Of a stretch of DNA of 11,614 nucleotides, positions 1 to 7,900 are shown one piece after another. How positions within the stretch are numbered: the stretch's first letter is position 1; each line of letters starts with the position of its first letter. Location of the stretch: positions 105,315-116,928 of the forward strand of contig NPFB01000074.1 of NCBI GenBank assembly GCA_014084085.1, in the 5' to 3' direction. Both the position numbers and the translations under genes were made by a program. The notes under the pieces were generated by a model, which did no database searches, had not been told where the DNA came from, and saw nothing but the letters and a program-made list of their open reading frames with translations. The DNA comes from Hondaea fermentalgiana (taxonomy: Eukaryota > Sar > Bigyra > Thraustochytrida > Thraustochytriidae).

Positions 1-474
1 GCGGCTTCGAGAAGCGGCCGCCTCGAAGGGCTCTGCGCCGGCCGCGCCGCCGCGCGCCGCCAGGCCCCGTCCCGTCTATGAGTTACTATGAGGTGCCGTC
101 AGGCGCGTCTACGAATTACGAAGAGGGGGGGCTACGCACATGCGTTGGTACCGCTCACCGGGACCCTCACGCGGTACCCCCTCTGCTATTTATCGTAGAG
201 GGCCCCGGCGGAAGCAAAGTGGAACAAGAATAATGTGACGGCCCGGCAGGAGGGAAACTCCGCTCCGCCAGCGCTGCAAGGAGAGGGCGGCGCGGCTCGA
301 GGGGGGTAAACTCGAACAGCCTCGCGACCTGGCACGACGACGTATGACAGCGAGGCTGCGTAACAAGTGGCCGCAGACGAGAAGCTCGATCGACGTCGAT
401 CAATCAACTACCATGGCAACTGATAGGCGAGAAGGAGCAGGTCCAGAGAATGGAGAACGGAATGGAACGCGCAT
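1..474. other. Upstream intergenic or leader DNA, no supported gene
   Basis: This GC-rich stretch precedes the first gene. On the plus strand, frame 3 is open from the left edge to a TAA at 231-233 (76 codons). It is Arg/Pro-rich and resembles no family I know, so I do not call it the end of a gene, although an upstream gene's 3' end cannot be excluded. The minus-strand frames here are also low-complexity. Visible structure is limited to an 8-bp inverted repeat containing GGTACC (147-154 and 171-178) and a 14-bp palindrome at 388-401. A short AT-rich patch lies at 186-193, but I cannot assign a TATA box with confidence. Confidence 0.5.
388..401. promoter_or_regulatory. 14-bp perfect palindrome with GACGTC core
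   Basis: GATCGACGTCGATC is its own reverse complement. The central GACGTC holds an ACGT core, which is the half-site arrangement recognised by bZIP factors in many eukaryotes. It lies about 360 bases before the first gene's start, in presumed promoter DNA. The palindrome is seen directly; a regulatory role is inference, and chance occurrence in GC-rich DNA is quite possible. Confidence 0.25.
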
Positions 475-555
475 CGGGAAGGGCTGGAAGGGATGGAAGG
501 ACTAGAAGGACTGGAAGGACTGGAAGGGCTGGAAGGATTGGAAGTCTGGGAAGTC
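475..555 (+). repeat. 9-bp minisatellite, consensus CTGGAAGGA, about nine units
   Basis: Nine imperfect tandem units of nine bases run through this stretch, with consensus CTGGAAGGA. The middle units (511-537) are nearly identical; the first and the last two drift (CGGGAAGGG, TTGGAAGTC, TGGGAAGTC). The plus strand is almost pure purine plus CT, so the tract is strand-asymmetric. It lies in the presumed 5' leader or proximal promoter of the gene starting at 764. Several frames stay open across it because the unit is a multiple of three, but the resulting peptides are simple repeats and I do not regard them as coding. Confidence 0.8.
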
Positions 556-699
556 TGAGGACGTGGACGCCGCGGGGACGCCCCGGCAGTGCAGCTGCGA
601 TTCGTGGCGCCGAGCGAAAGACGCACGAAACCTCGAACCGGGGCGAGCAAGCGAAGGCGCGCGGAGGTTTGAGCACAGGCACAAAGAGTACGCCGGCGA

Positions 700-701
<2 letters not shown>

Positions 702-745
<44 letters not shown>
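702..745 (+). repeat. (CAGC)11 tetranucleotide microsatellite in 5' leader
   Basis: Eleven perfect CAGC units end 18 bases before the preferred start codon at 764. The frame from an upstream ATG at 563 would translate the tract as an SQPA repeat. The tract is 44 bases, not a multiple of three, so gain or loss of single units would shift that frame. This favours untranslated leader over coding sequence and supports the start at 764. Confidence 0.85.
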
Positions 746-747
<2 letters not shown>

Positions 748-763
748 CTGCAAGGAGAAGACG

Positions 764-3760
764 ATGACGTACACCATCCTGCTCTTCTACAAGTACGTGG
801 ACATCAGCAAGGCGAAAGACCGCAAAGATGGGACGGCCTCGCAGCTCGACGAGGTCCAAGAATGGCTGCGCACGGCCGCAGAGAGACTCGGGCTCTCGGG
901 CCGCGTCATCATCGCCACAGAGGGCATCAACGGCAACCTCGCCAGCGAAGGTCCCGAGGGCGTCGAAACCTTCTGCAAAGAGCTCCTCGAGCTGGAACCT
1001 TTCAAGGGACAAGACATCGACTTTAAGCTAGACACCTCCGAGAAACAGCCCTTCCCGGACATGGTCGTCAAAATTAAGGGCGAAATCTGCTCCACGGGCC
1101 ACGCCATCCCCAAACAGCTCATCGACGCCGGTAAAGGCGGCAAACATCTCACGCCCAAAGAGTTTCACGAAACACTTAAAGCCTACTGGGCAGAGCCCGA
1201 GGCCGAAGGCGACGAGGCGCAGAGCGACGAGGCGCAAAAGCAAAGTAAGGAAAAGGAGCTTGTCGTTCTCGACGTTCGCAATGACTGCGAGTTCAAAACG
1301 GGCCGCTTCATGACGCCAGACGGCGCGCACCAAGCACTCAACCCAAGCACGCACACGTACGCGCAATGGGTTCCCGAGTACGCTTCCAAAAACGTCGACA
1401 GCTGGAAGGACAAAAAGGTTCTCATGTACTGCACTGGCGGCATTCGCTGCGAAAAGGCCTCGGCGTACCTGCGCAACAAGGGCTGCGAGGATGTTAGCCA
1501 GCTTAGTGGTGGCATCCACCGGTACCTTGAAGAGTTCGGCGCAGACGGATTTTTCAAGGGCAGCAACTTTGTATTCGACTCCCGCGCCCTCCAGAAACCC
1601 GAGGGTGCCACCGTTGTCGGTGCCTGCTTTAACTGCAAGGCCCCCACCGAGGCCATTAGCAAGGATCGCGTATGCGCCGTTTGCCGCTGTACCATTCTTG
1701 CCTGCGACGACTGTCGCGCCAAGCTTCTTGGCGTGTATTACTGCGATCGCCACCTCTTTTTGCGCAATGCCTATGAGCCCTTTCTGGACAAATTCTCCGA
1801 CGCCGAAATCGATCAACTCATGGTCAAGCTGCAAGAGTGCTGGGACGCGAGCCCCGTAAGCTCCAACATTCGTCGCTCCATTAAAAAGCAAATCTCGCGC
1901 ACGCAGGCCTTCAAAGAGGCGCGCCAAGTGGCCTCAGCTGCCGGCGCCGTGGCCACCGCAGCCGCCGCCGCATCGACCGCCGCTGCGGACGCCAAGACCG
2001 AAGAGGAAGCGTCGACCAAGGCCGCTGCCGTTGCAGACAAGGCGGTCAAGCGCAAGGCCAAGCAGCGTGTCAAGTGGAACACCAACCCGCGCTGCCGTTC
2101 CTGCGGGCTCATCGGTCCCACGGATCTCCTCGAATTTATGGGCCGCAAGTTCAGTGACCCGGTCCTCGTCTGCAACGGCAGGTGCACCGGCTTTGCCAGC
2201 GACACGTACGAGAACCCATACCGCTCGCTTGAGTTTATGAACTTGCCTGACTTTGAGGAACGCGTTCGCGAGGCGTCGCGCAGCAAGAAGCGCGCTCGTT
2301 CGTCCTCTGATGGCACCGACGAACCTCTTGTGGGCAGTAAGCGTCATCGCATCGAGACGCAGGCAGAGTACGCCGAGGTCGAGTATGAGAAGCGCGTTGA
2401 TCCAGACTCCGGACTTGCGCTCCGTCACGTCAAGCCTTACTTTTACGAGTACCACACTTTCGTCAAGGCCCGCTGGATTGGTCGTGAGCTCTTGGACGTC
2501 TATGCCAACGAGTTCTCTACTCATCCAGTTGCCTATTACAAGAAAGCCATCGAGCTCGGTCTCATTCGCGTCAACGGCAAGAAAGTGTCGCCGTCACAAA
2601 AACTGGCCGACAAGGACCGCATCGACAACCTCATGCACCGTCACGAGCCGGACGTGCGCTACTGCGCCGCTGAGGACATGATTGTTCGCGAGGACGAGGA
2701 CTTTGTCTTTGTCAACAAACCTGCCTCCGTCTCGGTCCATCCTTGCGGATCCTTCCGTCGCAACTCGCTCACTTTCATCCTTGCAGTGGAAAAGAAGCTC
2801 ACAAATCTTGCGCCTGCCCATCGCCTTGATCGCCTCACGTCCGGCTTGGTCATTATGTGCAAGAACTCGGAGACCGCCGCGCAGGTTACAGACGCGATGA
2901 TGCGCCGCCTCACCCCGGAGCCTCTGGCAGACCCCAAGGCCGACAAATCCGCGGGTAAGATTCAAAAGGCCTACCTGGCACGTGTTACTGGCAAGTTTCC
3001 CGCCGACGAAGCCTCGCTTGCTGCATACCGCGAGAAGCTTGCCGGCGATCTCGAGGCCATGAAGCCCGAGGCCGACCGTTCCGAGTACCTTTCCGCCGTT
3101 GGACTCAAGCCTCCCGGCGTCTACTTTGCCGCTGCGGACGATGGTACCATGCTCGAGCTTAACAATGTGCCGGGCGACAACAAGGCTGCGGTTTCAGTCT
3201 CCTGGCCATTGCGCTGCGCTGATGCCGGCTCGGGCATTTGGGAGTGCGCGAAACCGTCGAATGCCATGGACACCTCTGACCAAGGCGTCGCCAAGGCAGC
3301 CGTCGATGACGCCAAGCCGTCCATGAGCCGTTTCCGTCTCTTGGCTTACGATGAAAAGTCGGACACCAGTTTGCTGCAAGCCGAGCCCCTCACGGGTCGT
3401 ACGCACCAACTGCGTCTTCACCTTTCCCTTTTGGGCCATTCAATCTGCAATGATCCCAACTATGGAACACAGGGGAACCTCACGCATGTTCGCGCCGAGC
3501 AAGCGGACCCGGATGCCAAGGTCGTGGAAGCACTCGAAGAGAGCAAGCTCGCCGAGACGGAGGATCGCGAGGCCGCTGCTCGAGCGCTCTGTGTGGCTTG
3601 CACGCAGGGCATGGACGTGGCCTTTAAGCCCATTCAGACCCAGGTCGAAAGCCTCGATCTTCACGCCTACTCCTACAAGATCCGCTTGCCCAAGCGTGAC
3701 CCTATCGCGTGCACTACGCCTCTGCCAGACTTCGCCAAAGCCTTCGTTTCCAATGCGTAA
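764..3760 (+). CDS. Fusion of TrhO-like rhodanese (tRNA U34 hydroxylase family) and Pus9/RPUSD2-like pseudouridine synthase
   Basis: The 998-residue product joins two tRNA-modification modules. Residues 1-100 match the TrhO/UPF0176 N-terminal domain and begin like bacterial TrhO (LLFYKYVDI, then ATEGINGNL). A rhodanese domain follows (LDVRN at 169-173) with the loop C223-TGGIR-C229, which holds the family's essential cysteine. Next is the Rhodanese_C-type Cys cluster: C288, C291, C304, C307, C314, C317, C327, H330. An Ala/Lys-rich linker (about 385-435) leads to a second cluster, C444/C447 and C470/C474. From residue 557 the protein matches Pus9/RPUSD2: KPYFYEY, an S4-like stretch with VNGKKV near 603, VHPCG at 658-662, the RluA-family catalytic motif HRLDRLTSG with D689, and GRTHQLR at 878-884. 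About 108 residues (747-854) form a variable insert inside the catalytic domain. Bacterial TrhO makes 5-hydroxyuridine at tRNA position 34; Pus8/Pus9 make pseudouridine 32. That both activities persist here is inference. ATG 764 has A at -3 and sits directly at the domain start; in-frame ATG 563 would add 67 low-complexity residues. No intron is needed. Its compartment is not evident. Confidence 0.93.
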   Translation: MTYTILLFYKYVDISKAKDRKDGTASQLDEVQEWLRTAAERLGLSGRVIIATEGINGNLASEGPEGVETFCKELLELEPFKGQDIDFKLDTSEKQPFPDMVVKIKGEICSTGHAIPKQLIDAGKGGKHLTPKEFHETLKAYWAEPEAEGDEAQSDEAQKQSKEKELVVLDVRNDCEFKTGRFMTPDGAHQALNPSTHTYAQWVPEYASKNVDSWKDKKVLMYCTGGIRCEKASAYLRNKGCEDVSQLSGGIHRYLEEFGADGFFKGSNFVFDSRALQKPEGATVVGACFNCKAPTEAISKDRVCAVCRCTILACDDCRAKLLGVYYCDRHLFLRNAYEPFLDKFSDAEIDQLMVKLQECWDASPVSSNIRRSIKKQISRTQAFKEARQVASAAGAVATAAAAASTAAADAKTEEEASTKAAAVADKAVKRKAKQRVKWNTNPRCRSCGLIGPTDLLEFMGRKFSDPVLVCNGRCTGFASDTYENPYRSLEFMNLPDFEERVREASRSKKRARSSSDGTDEPLVGSKRHRIETQAEYAEVEYEKRVDPDSGLALRHVKPYFYEYHTFVKARWIGRELLDVYANEFSTHPVAYYKKAIELGLIRVNGKKVSPSQKLADKDRIDNLMHRHEPDVRYCAAEDMIVREDEDFVFVNKPASVSVHPCGSFRRNSLTFILAVEKKLTNLAPAHRLDRLTSGLVIMCKNSETAAQVTDAMMRRLTPEPLADPKADKSAGKIQKAYLARVTGKFPADEASLAAYREKLAGDLEAMKPEADRSEYLSAVGLKPPGVYFAAADDGTMLELNNVPGDNKAAVSVSWPLRCADAGSGIWECAKPSNAMDTSDQGVAKAAVDDAKPSMSRFRLLAYDEKSDTSLLQAEPLTGRTHQLRLHLSLLGHSICNDPNYGTQGNLTHVRAEQADPDAKVVEALEESKLAETEDREAAARALCVACTQGMDVAFKPIQTQVESLDLHAYSYKIRLPKRDPIACTTPLPDFAKAFVSNA

Positions 3761-4305
3761 ATCAGCGATCGCGGCATGTCGTATCGATGACCCACATAAA
3801 TTTACGTGCGGCCAAGGTGTAAAGAATATTAGAAACCACTTCAACTTTTGTCTATTGTCCTTTCTGTCTTCCGTATCCTGAATGCGACTCGTCTTCTCTC
3901 GTTGTGAATTGTGACATAGAATCGGGCCATCTGATTACGTCCACTTGAATCGTGCAATACGTTGTTCTCGCAGAGACCGTCCTTTGCAGGTGAACTTTTG
4001 CTGTCAAAACATCTTCCTCCGTCTGACTTCCGGCCGAGCGTGTTGGCCAGAGTCAAGCGGGCGAGCCCCGGGTGAAGAGGGAGGAGGACAAGCCGTTCTA
4101 CTGGCCGCTGCGTGCGCGAGCTTAAGAGTGCGTAAGGTTCTCAAGGCTAGAGTGGCATTGCGTGGCCCGTCTATCTTCTTGCTTGCCGGCACATCAGCTC
4201 AGCTCAGCTCAACTCAGTGCAACGCAGCGCCGACCTGTGCGTCAACGCGCGCCGAGGCCTTCAGCTGCTCAGGGACAAAGCACGCGCGTGGGCGGCGCAT
4301 TAAAG
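3761..4305. other. Intergenic: 3' end of the fusion gene and promoter/leader of TRAPPC4
   Basis: The 545 bases between two same-strand genes hold no convincing coding sequence. The first 200 or so are AT-richer (AATTTA, AGAATATTAG near 3795-3832), which fits a 3' UTR and cleavage region, though I see no canonical AATAAA. The part after about 4020 is GC-rich and pyrimidine-rich near 4170-4190, and should carry the promoter and leader of the next gene. A frame open from 3945 to 4460 runs through the next gene's exon 1 and intron in the wrong phase and is spurious. Confidence 0.6.
4195..4219 (+). repeat. (CAGCT)3 pentamer with two decayed units, in TRAPPC4 leader
   Basis: Three perfect CAGCT units are followed by CAACT and CAGTG, ending 86 bases before the ATG at 4306. 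The tract is short. It is noted because similar short-unit repeats lie ahead of the other genes in this window. Confidence 0.55.
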
Positions 4306-4773
4306 ATGCTTCTCAATCTCTTCATCGTCAACAAGGCAGGTGGCCTCGTTTTTCACAAAGTAAGTTGAACCTAGCTTCATCTTCAAGAAGGCCTCTTTCA
4401 CTCATGGATACATTTGCTTGCACAGTCGTTCTCGGCATCCTCGAGACTAGGAGGCAATGACACACTTCGACTCGCGTCTACCTTTCATTCTCTTTACGCT
4501 ATTGCCGCCCAAATCTCGCCTGTACCGGGATCCAGCGGCATCGAGGTCATGCAGGCTGACACCTTTTGCTTGCATTGCTTTCAGACGCTGACGGGCATCA
4601 AGTTCTTTGTCACGGCAGACCCGGGCGCAAGGGACCTCGACAAGTTTTTACGCGGTGTCTACGAGTTGTACGCGGACTTCGTGCTGAAGAATCCCTTTTA
4701 CGAGCTCGACCAGGTCATCAAGTGCGATCTTTTCGATATTCATCTTGACGCCCTCGTCAAACAAACCAAATGA
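4306..4773 (+). CDS. TRAPPC4: TRAPP complex subunit 4 (TRAPPC4/Trs23, synbindin family), two exons
   Basis: The exons are 4306-4359 and 4426-4773, giving 133 residues. TRAPPC4 is a core longin-fold subunit of the TRAPP tethering complex. With the other core subunits it activates the Rab GTPase Ypt1/Rab1 in ER-Golgi and Golgi traffic. Visible family motifs, in order, are [13 protein letters not shown] (6-18), [15 protein letters not shown] (30-44), [13 protein letters not shown] (53-65), [13 protein letters not shown] (68-80), [14 protein letters not shown] (97-110) and CDLFD. Human TRAPPC4 carries a PDZ-like insert after the first strands; this protein lacks it and has the compact form known from plants (about 140 residues), so its length is normal. 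ATG 4306 has A at -3. Removing the intron joins Lys18 to Ser19 in phase 0. Exon 2 alone has no suitable start, and without splicing exon 1 ends at a TGA after two intron codons. The neighbours have no known link to trafficking. Confidence 0.95.
4360..4425 (+). other. 66-base GT-AG spliceosomal intron in TRAPPC4, phase 0
   Basis: The donor is GTAAGT at 4360-4365 and the acceptor is GCACAG ending at 4425, preceded by a moderately pyrimidine-rich stretch. A branch-point candidate is the CTCAT near 4401. Reading through would add Val-Ser and then stop at 4366-4368. Splicing reconstructs the TRAPPC4 family sequence without a gap, which is strong evidence for the exact borders. Confidence 0.93.
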
Positions 4774-4985
4774 TACATTGAAGAAAAGGGAAGGAGAAAG
4801 TAGCATAGGTCGCTGATGGTTTTTGGGATTGCTCAATTGCTTGATTGCGTGACGTAAGAGCCACACAAATTTGGCGTTCTCAAGCATTGATAGTTTTTAA
4901 TTTTATCACTCTTTGGGCTGTTCACAAATGACTTCGACAAAAGCTGAGGCCTAGGGTCCCATTTTACTTTACGTGAGGAGGAATC
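4774..4985. other. Convergent 3' region shared by TRAPPC4 and the ankyrin gene
   Basis: Only 212 bases separate the stop codons of two genes pointing towards each other, so their 3' UTRs and cleavage sites must be packed together or overlap. The stretch is AT-rich compared with the coding DNA. T-rich and A-rich segments around 4890-4912 (GTTTTTAATTTTATC) could serve polyadenylation on either strand. I see no gene in it. Confidence 0.6.
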
Positions 4986-7900
4986 TCAAGCAGAATCAGC
5001 GTCCATAAAAGGATACTCGTAGTACTCGTCAGTGCCAATCTCCGTCTCAGCAGGGCCAAGAAAGGTATCCATACCTTCATCATCATGATCATCATCGACA
5101 GCAGCAACAGCAGCAACAGCAGATTTTCGTGGCTGAGGCGTGCTCGTGGCTTCTTGAGGACCTTTGACATGCCCGTGAGTCGGGGGTAATCCGTCGTGAT
5201 CCTTGCTTGCGCTCGACACCGCCGGAGCTTCCGGCTTCTGTTTTGCGACAGAGTTTCCTGCACCTTCACCACTGGAACCATTGGTTTCAGGCTCCAAGAA
5301 AGAGCGCAAATAGTTGTACACATCGGGGTGGCCCTCGCGTTCAGCAATTTCTGCAGGTGTGAGCCATGTGGACCACTCGACAGCGTCGACTCCTGGATCA
5401 CGATGTGCCAACGCTTCGCGGCGACTTACACCCTTGAACTTGACTTTTTCCTCCTTGATCTTGGTGACGCCTCCAAAGTAATCAGAATCTCCCTCGGGCG
5501 CAGCGTGGTCTGCATCCGAGCTCATTGCAGCACCAGCGCCAAGAGGAACCTCGTCGTCCTCGTGCTCTTCCTCGTCATCCGTCGCGATAAAAGTTGCGTC
5601 GCTGTTGTTGCGCTCACGTGAACCCAAAGCTTGGTTTTCTTCGCCTGCAGAGGCGTCAGCACCAGACGTCGGTTCACGCGGTGAGTTTTCATCTGTTGCC
5701 GGCGCGGAGCTTTCCGGAGTGGAAGCCTCAATTTCGATTCCTCCCTCGAGCGAAGATGACGAGGATGTCGGCGGCGAGGTCGGGACAGGTTGCCTCCTCT
5801 GCCGCATGCGGCCCACCAATCGCGAGAAGCGCGTCTTGGCGCGCCGAAGCCTCTGAAAGCGAGCCGAGGATCCCGTATCGTCGACCATGGCGTGAGCGGT
5901 GAAAGCTTCGTGGCGCTGGCGAGCCCGAAGGCGACTCGCCGCACTCGACTCTTCTTCTTGGCCCAGGAATCCGTAAAATCGCGAATACGATCCTTCCTCC
6001 ATTGCAGCGACTGCAGCGGCAAGGGAGGCATCCGCCTCGATTTGTGCGCGCACCTCGGCGTCCAAGTCTTCGTCTGATGAACGTGACGAGGCGTTCCGAG
6101 TGAGTCTGCGACGCGCGCGCCGCTGCTTGTCTGCAAGATACTGTTCCTCTTCTGTCACTGCAAATTGCATCGGCCAGTCAATAAGGGCTTTGGCGACCTC
6201 GAGATGACCGTGTCGCGCGGCAAGATGTAGAGGTGTAGATCCTGCGCTCGATCGAAGTGCGGAGAGCGCCCCAGCTTCGAGAAGCGCCTTGACGACAACG
6301 ATATCTCCCTTTCTTGCAGCAATGTGCAGTGGGCGGAGACCCTCTTTGTTGGGCATGTTTGGGCACGCCCGGCTGATTGAGACGCCAGGTGGGCCGTCCT
6401 CGGTCATTTCGAGCAGAGCGCAAGCCACTGCAGACTGACCCGCAAAAATTGCAGCCATAAGCGGAGTATTCCCTTTGTTGTCCGTGGCCGCAATGCCGGC
6501 ACCAAGTTGAGAAAGGCTCAACACAACGAGCATGGGGTCCCGCGGCAACTCCATGCCACACGCAAGAGCAAAAGGAGTTCGGCCTTCATCGTCTGTGGCT
6601 TTAAGCATGATGTTCTTTGCATGTGAGGCGAGGCTTCGATGGCGCTCCAGTCCGCTGCCCCCCAGCTCCTGGAGGTAGTCGAAGCCGCCCGAATCAAAAA
6701 GCGACGTGGTTAATTCTTGCTTGCGCGCATGATCGAGAAGCGCCTGCGCCGAGGAGGCACTATTCCCAAGAACGGCCATATGCAGCGCGGTGAGGCCCTT
6801 GGGCGGCGACGAGTTTGTCCAAGCGCTCCAAGCGCTTGAGCTGGTGTTTCGAAGCAGCGCCTCAAGCACTCGGGTCTGCCCATGACGAGCTGCCAGCTCG
6901 TACGCGTTCATACCATCCTCCGTGGAAGGGCGCCATGTGAGGGCTTTGACTTGCATTTTGCGGCGAAGTGCGTTGATGATGATTTCCACGAGCTTGACCT
7001 GGCCGTTCTTGATCGCCTCGTGCAACGCAGCTCCTGCACTACGATCTTTTGTGCGGGTCTGAATAAATCGGATCTCAACGAGCAGACATCCTGCGATTTG
7101 CCCATTTGCGCTCGCAAGGCGAACGACTTGCTTCGCCTGGCGCTGTTCTGATCCTGCAGTCCCACCGGACAGATCAAACTTTGCGTCGCTTGATGTCGAC
7201 GATGGCGGAGACAGTGGCACGGCGCTGAGAGAAGCGGTCAGAACAGATGACGAAGTCAGGGGCCGCAGCGACGGAGAACCTGGCAAAGGTGGTGGTGGCG
7301 GTGGTGGTGGTGGTGGTGGAGAGGAAGGTGATGGAGACGAAGAATGTAATTGCGATGAAGCGGCATGCCCAGGATTGGATCCGAGCGGGGAAAAGGCACT
7401 CTCCGTGAGACCGTCGGCAAGACGCGCCGTGCCTGATCCAAATAGGTTGGAGCCCGCTTTAATGGCTGCCGCGGCCGCCGCCGAGGACTTGCTGGCCGTT
7501 CGCGAGGTTTCTGTTGCATGGTGCATACCATACGGCGCATCTCGCTTTTTCGATGATGTCGTGCCTCGCTTACTACGGTGACTCTCGACTGTCTCCCGTG
7601 TTCCTTCTCGCCAAACGCGAAACGTGATAGGAAGACGGCCAAAGTAGTCATCTACGTTCAGGCCAAATTCTTTTGCGCAAAAGGTCGTTTCGACTTGCTG
7701 CGTGTCAGTGCCAGTTCCATCACGCAGAGAAGAAGAAGATGAAGAAGAAGGAGGAGGAGGAGAATTCGCACCTTGCGCCCTGCTTCCATTCCCATCATTA
7801 CTATTCGCGGTGGACCCCTTTTGTTTTGGCTTACGCCACGGGCGGACGATTCGTGACAAAAGATTGTCCTTGGCCAGCAAATCTTCTGCGTCAGTCTTTT

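Noticed and set aside
3..233. Plus-strand frame open from the left edge to TAA at 231-233
   Set aside because: It has 76 codons, Arg/Pro-rich at first, with no recognisable family or splice acceptor evidence. It could be the tail of an upstream gene, but the sequence does not support that enough.
475..555. The 9-bp tandem repeat as a CRISPR array or transposon end
   Set aside because: Units are contiguous without spacers, and no inverted ends, target duplication or transposase are present. It is a simple minisatellite.
450..767. Plus-strand frame of 105 codons through both leader repeats
   Set aside because: The translation is almost entirely GRTGR-type and SQPA-type repeats, which is what repeat DNA gives in any open frame. 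It overlaps the start of the real gene in another frame.
1028..1927. Long antisense frame (299 codons) opposite the fusion gene
   Set aside because: It is the mirror of a strongly G/C-third-position coding frame, which removes stop codons from the antisense strand. It has no family resemblance and no promoter of its own; the sense strand encodes clear TrhO motifs.
1813..2524. Other antisense frames of 160-200 codons across the linker and start of the Pus9 module
   Set aside because: They overlap sense sequence with recognisable protein families, show Ala/Arg/Ser-biased translations, and end at arbitrary points unrelated to any domain.
3945..4460. Plus-strand frame of 171 codons covering TRAPPC4 exon 1 and intron
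   Set aside because: It reads exon 1 in the wrong phase. The spliced TRAPPC4 model explains the same bases with strong family motifs.
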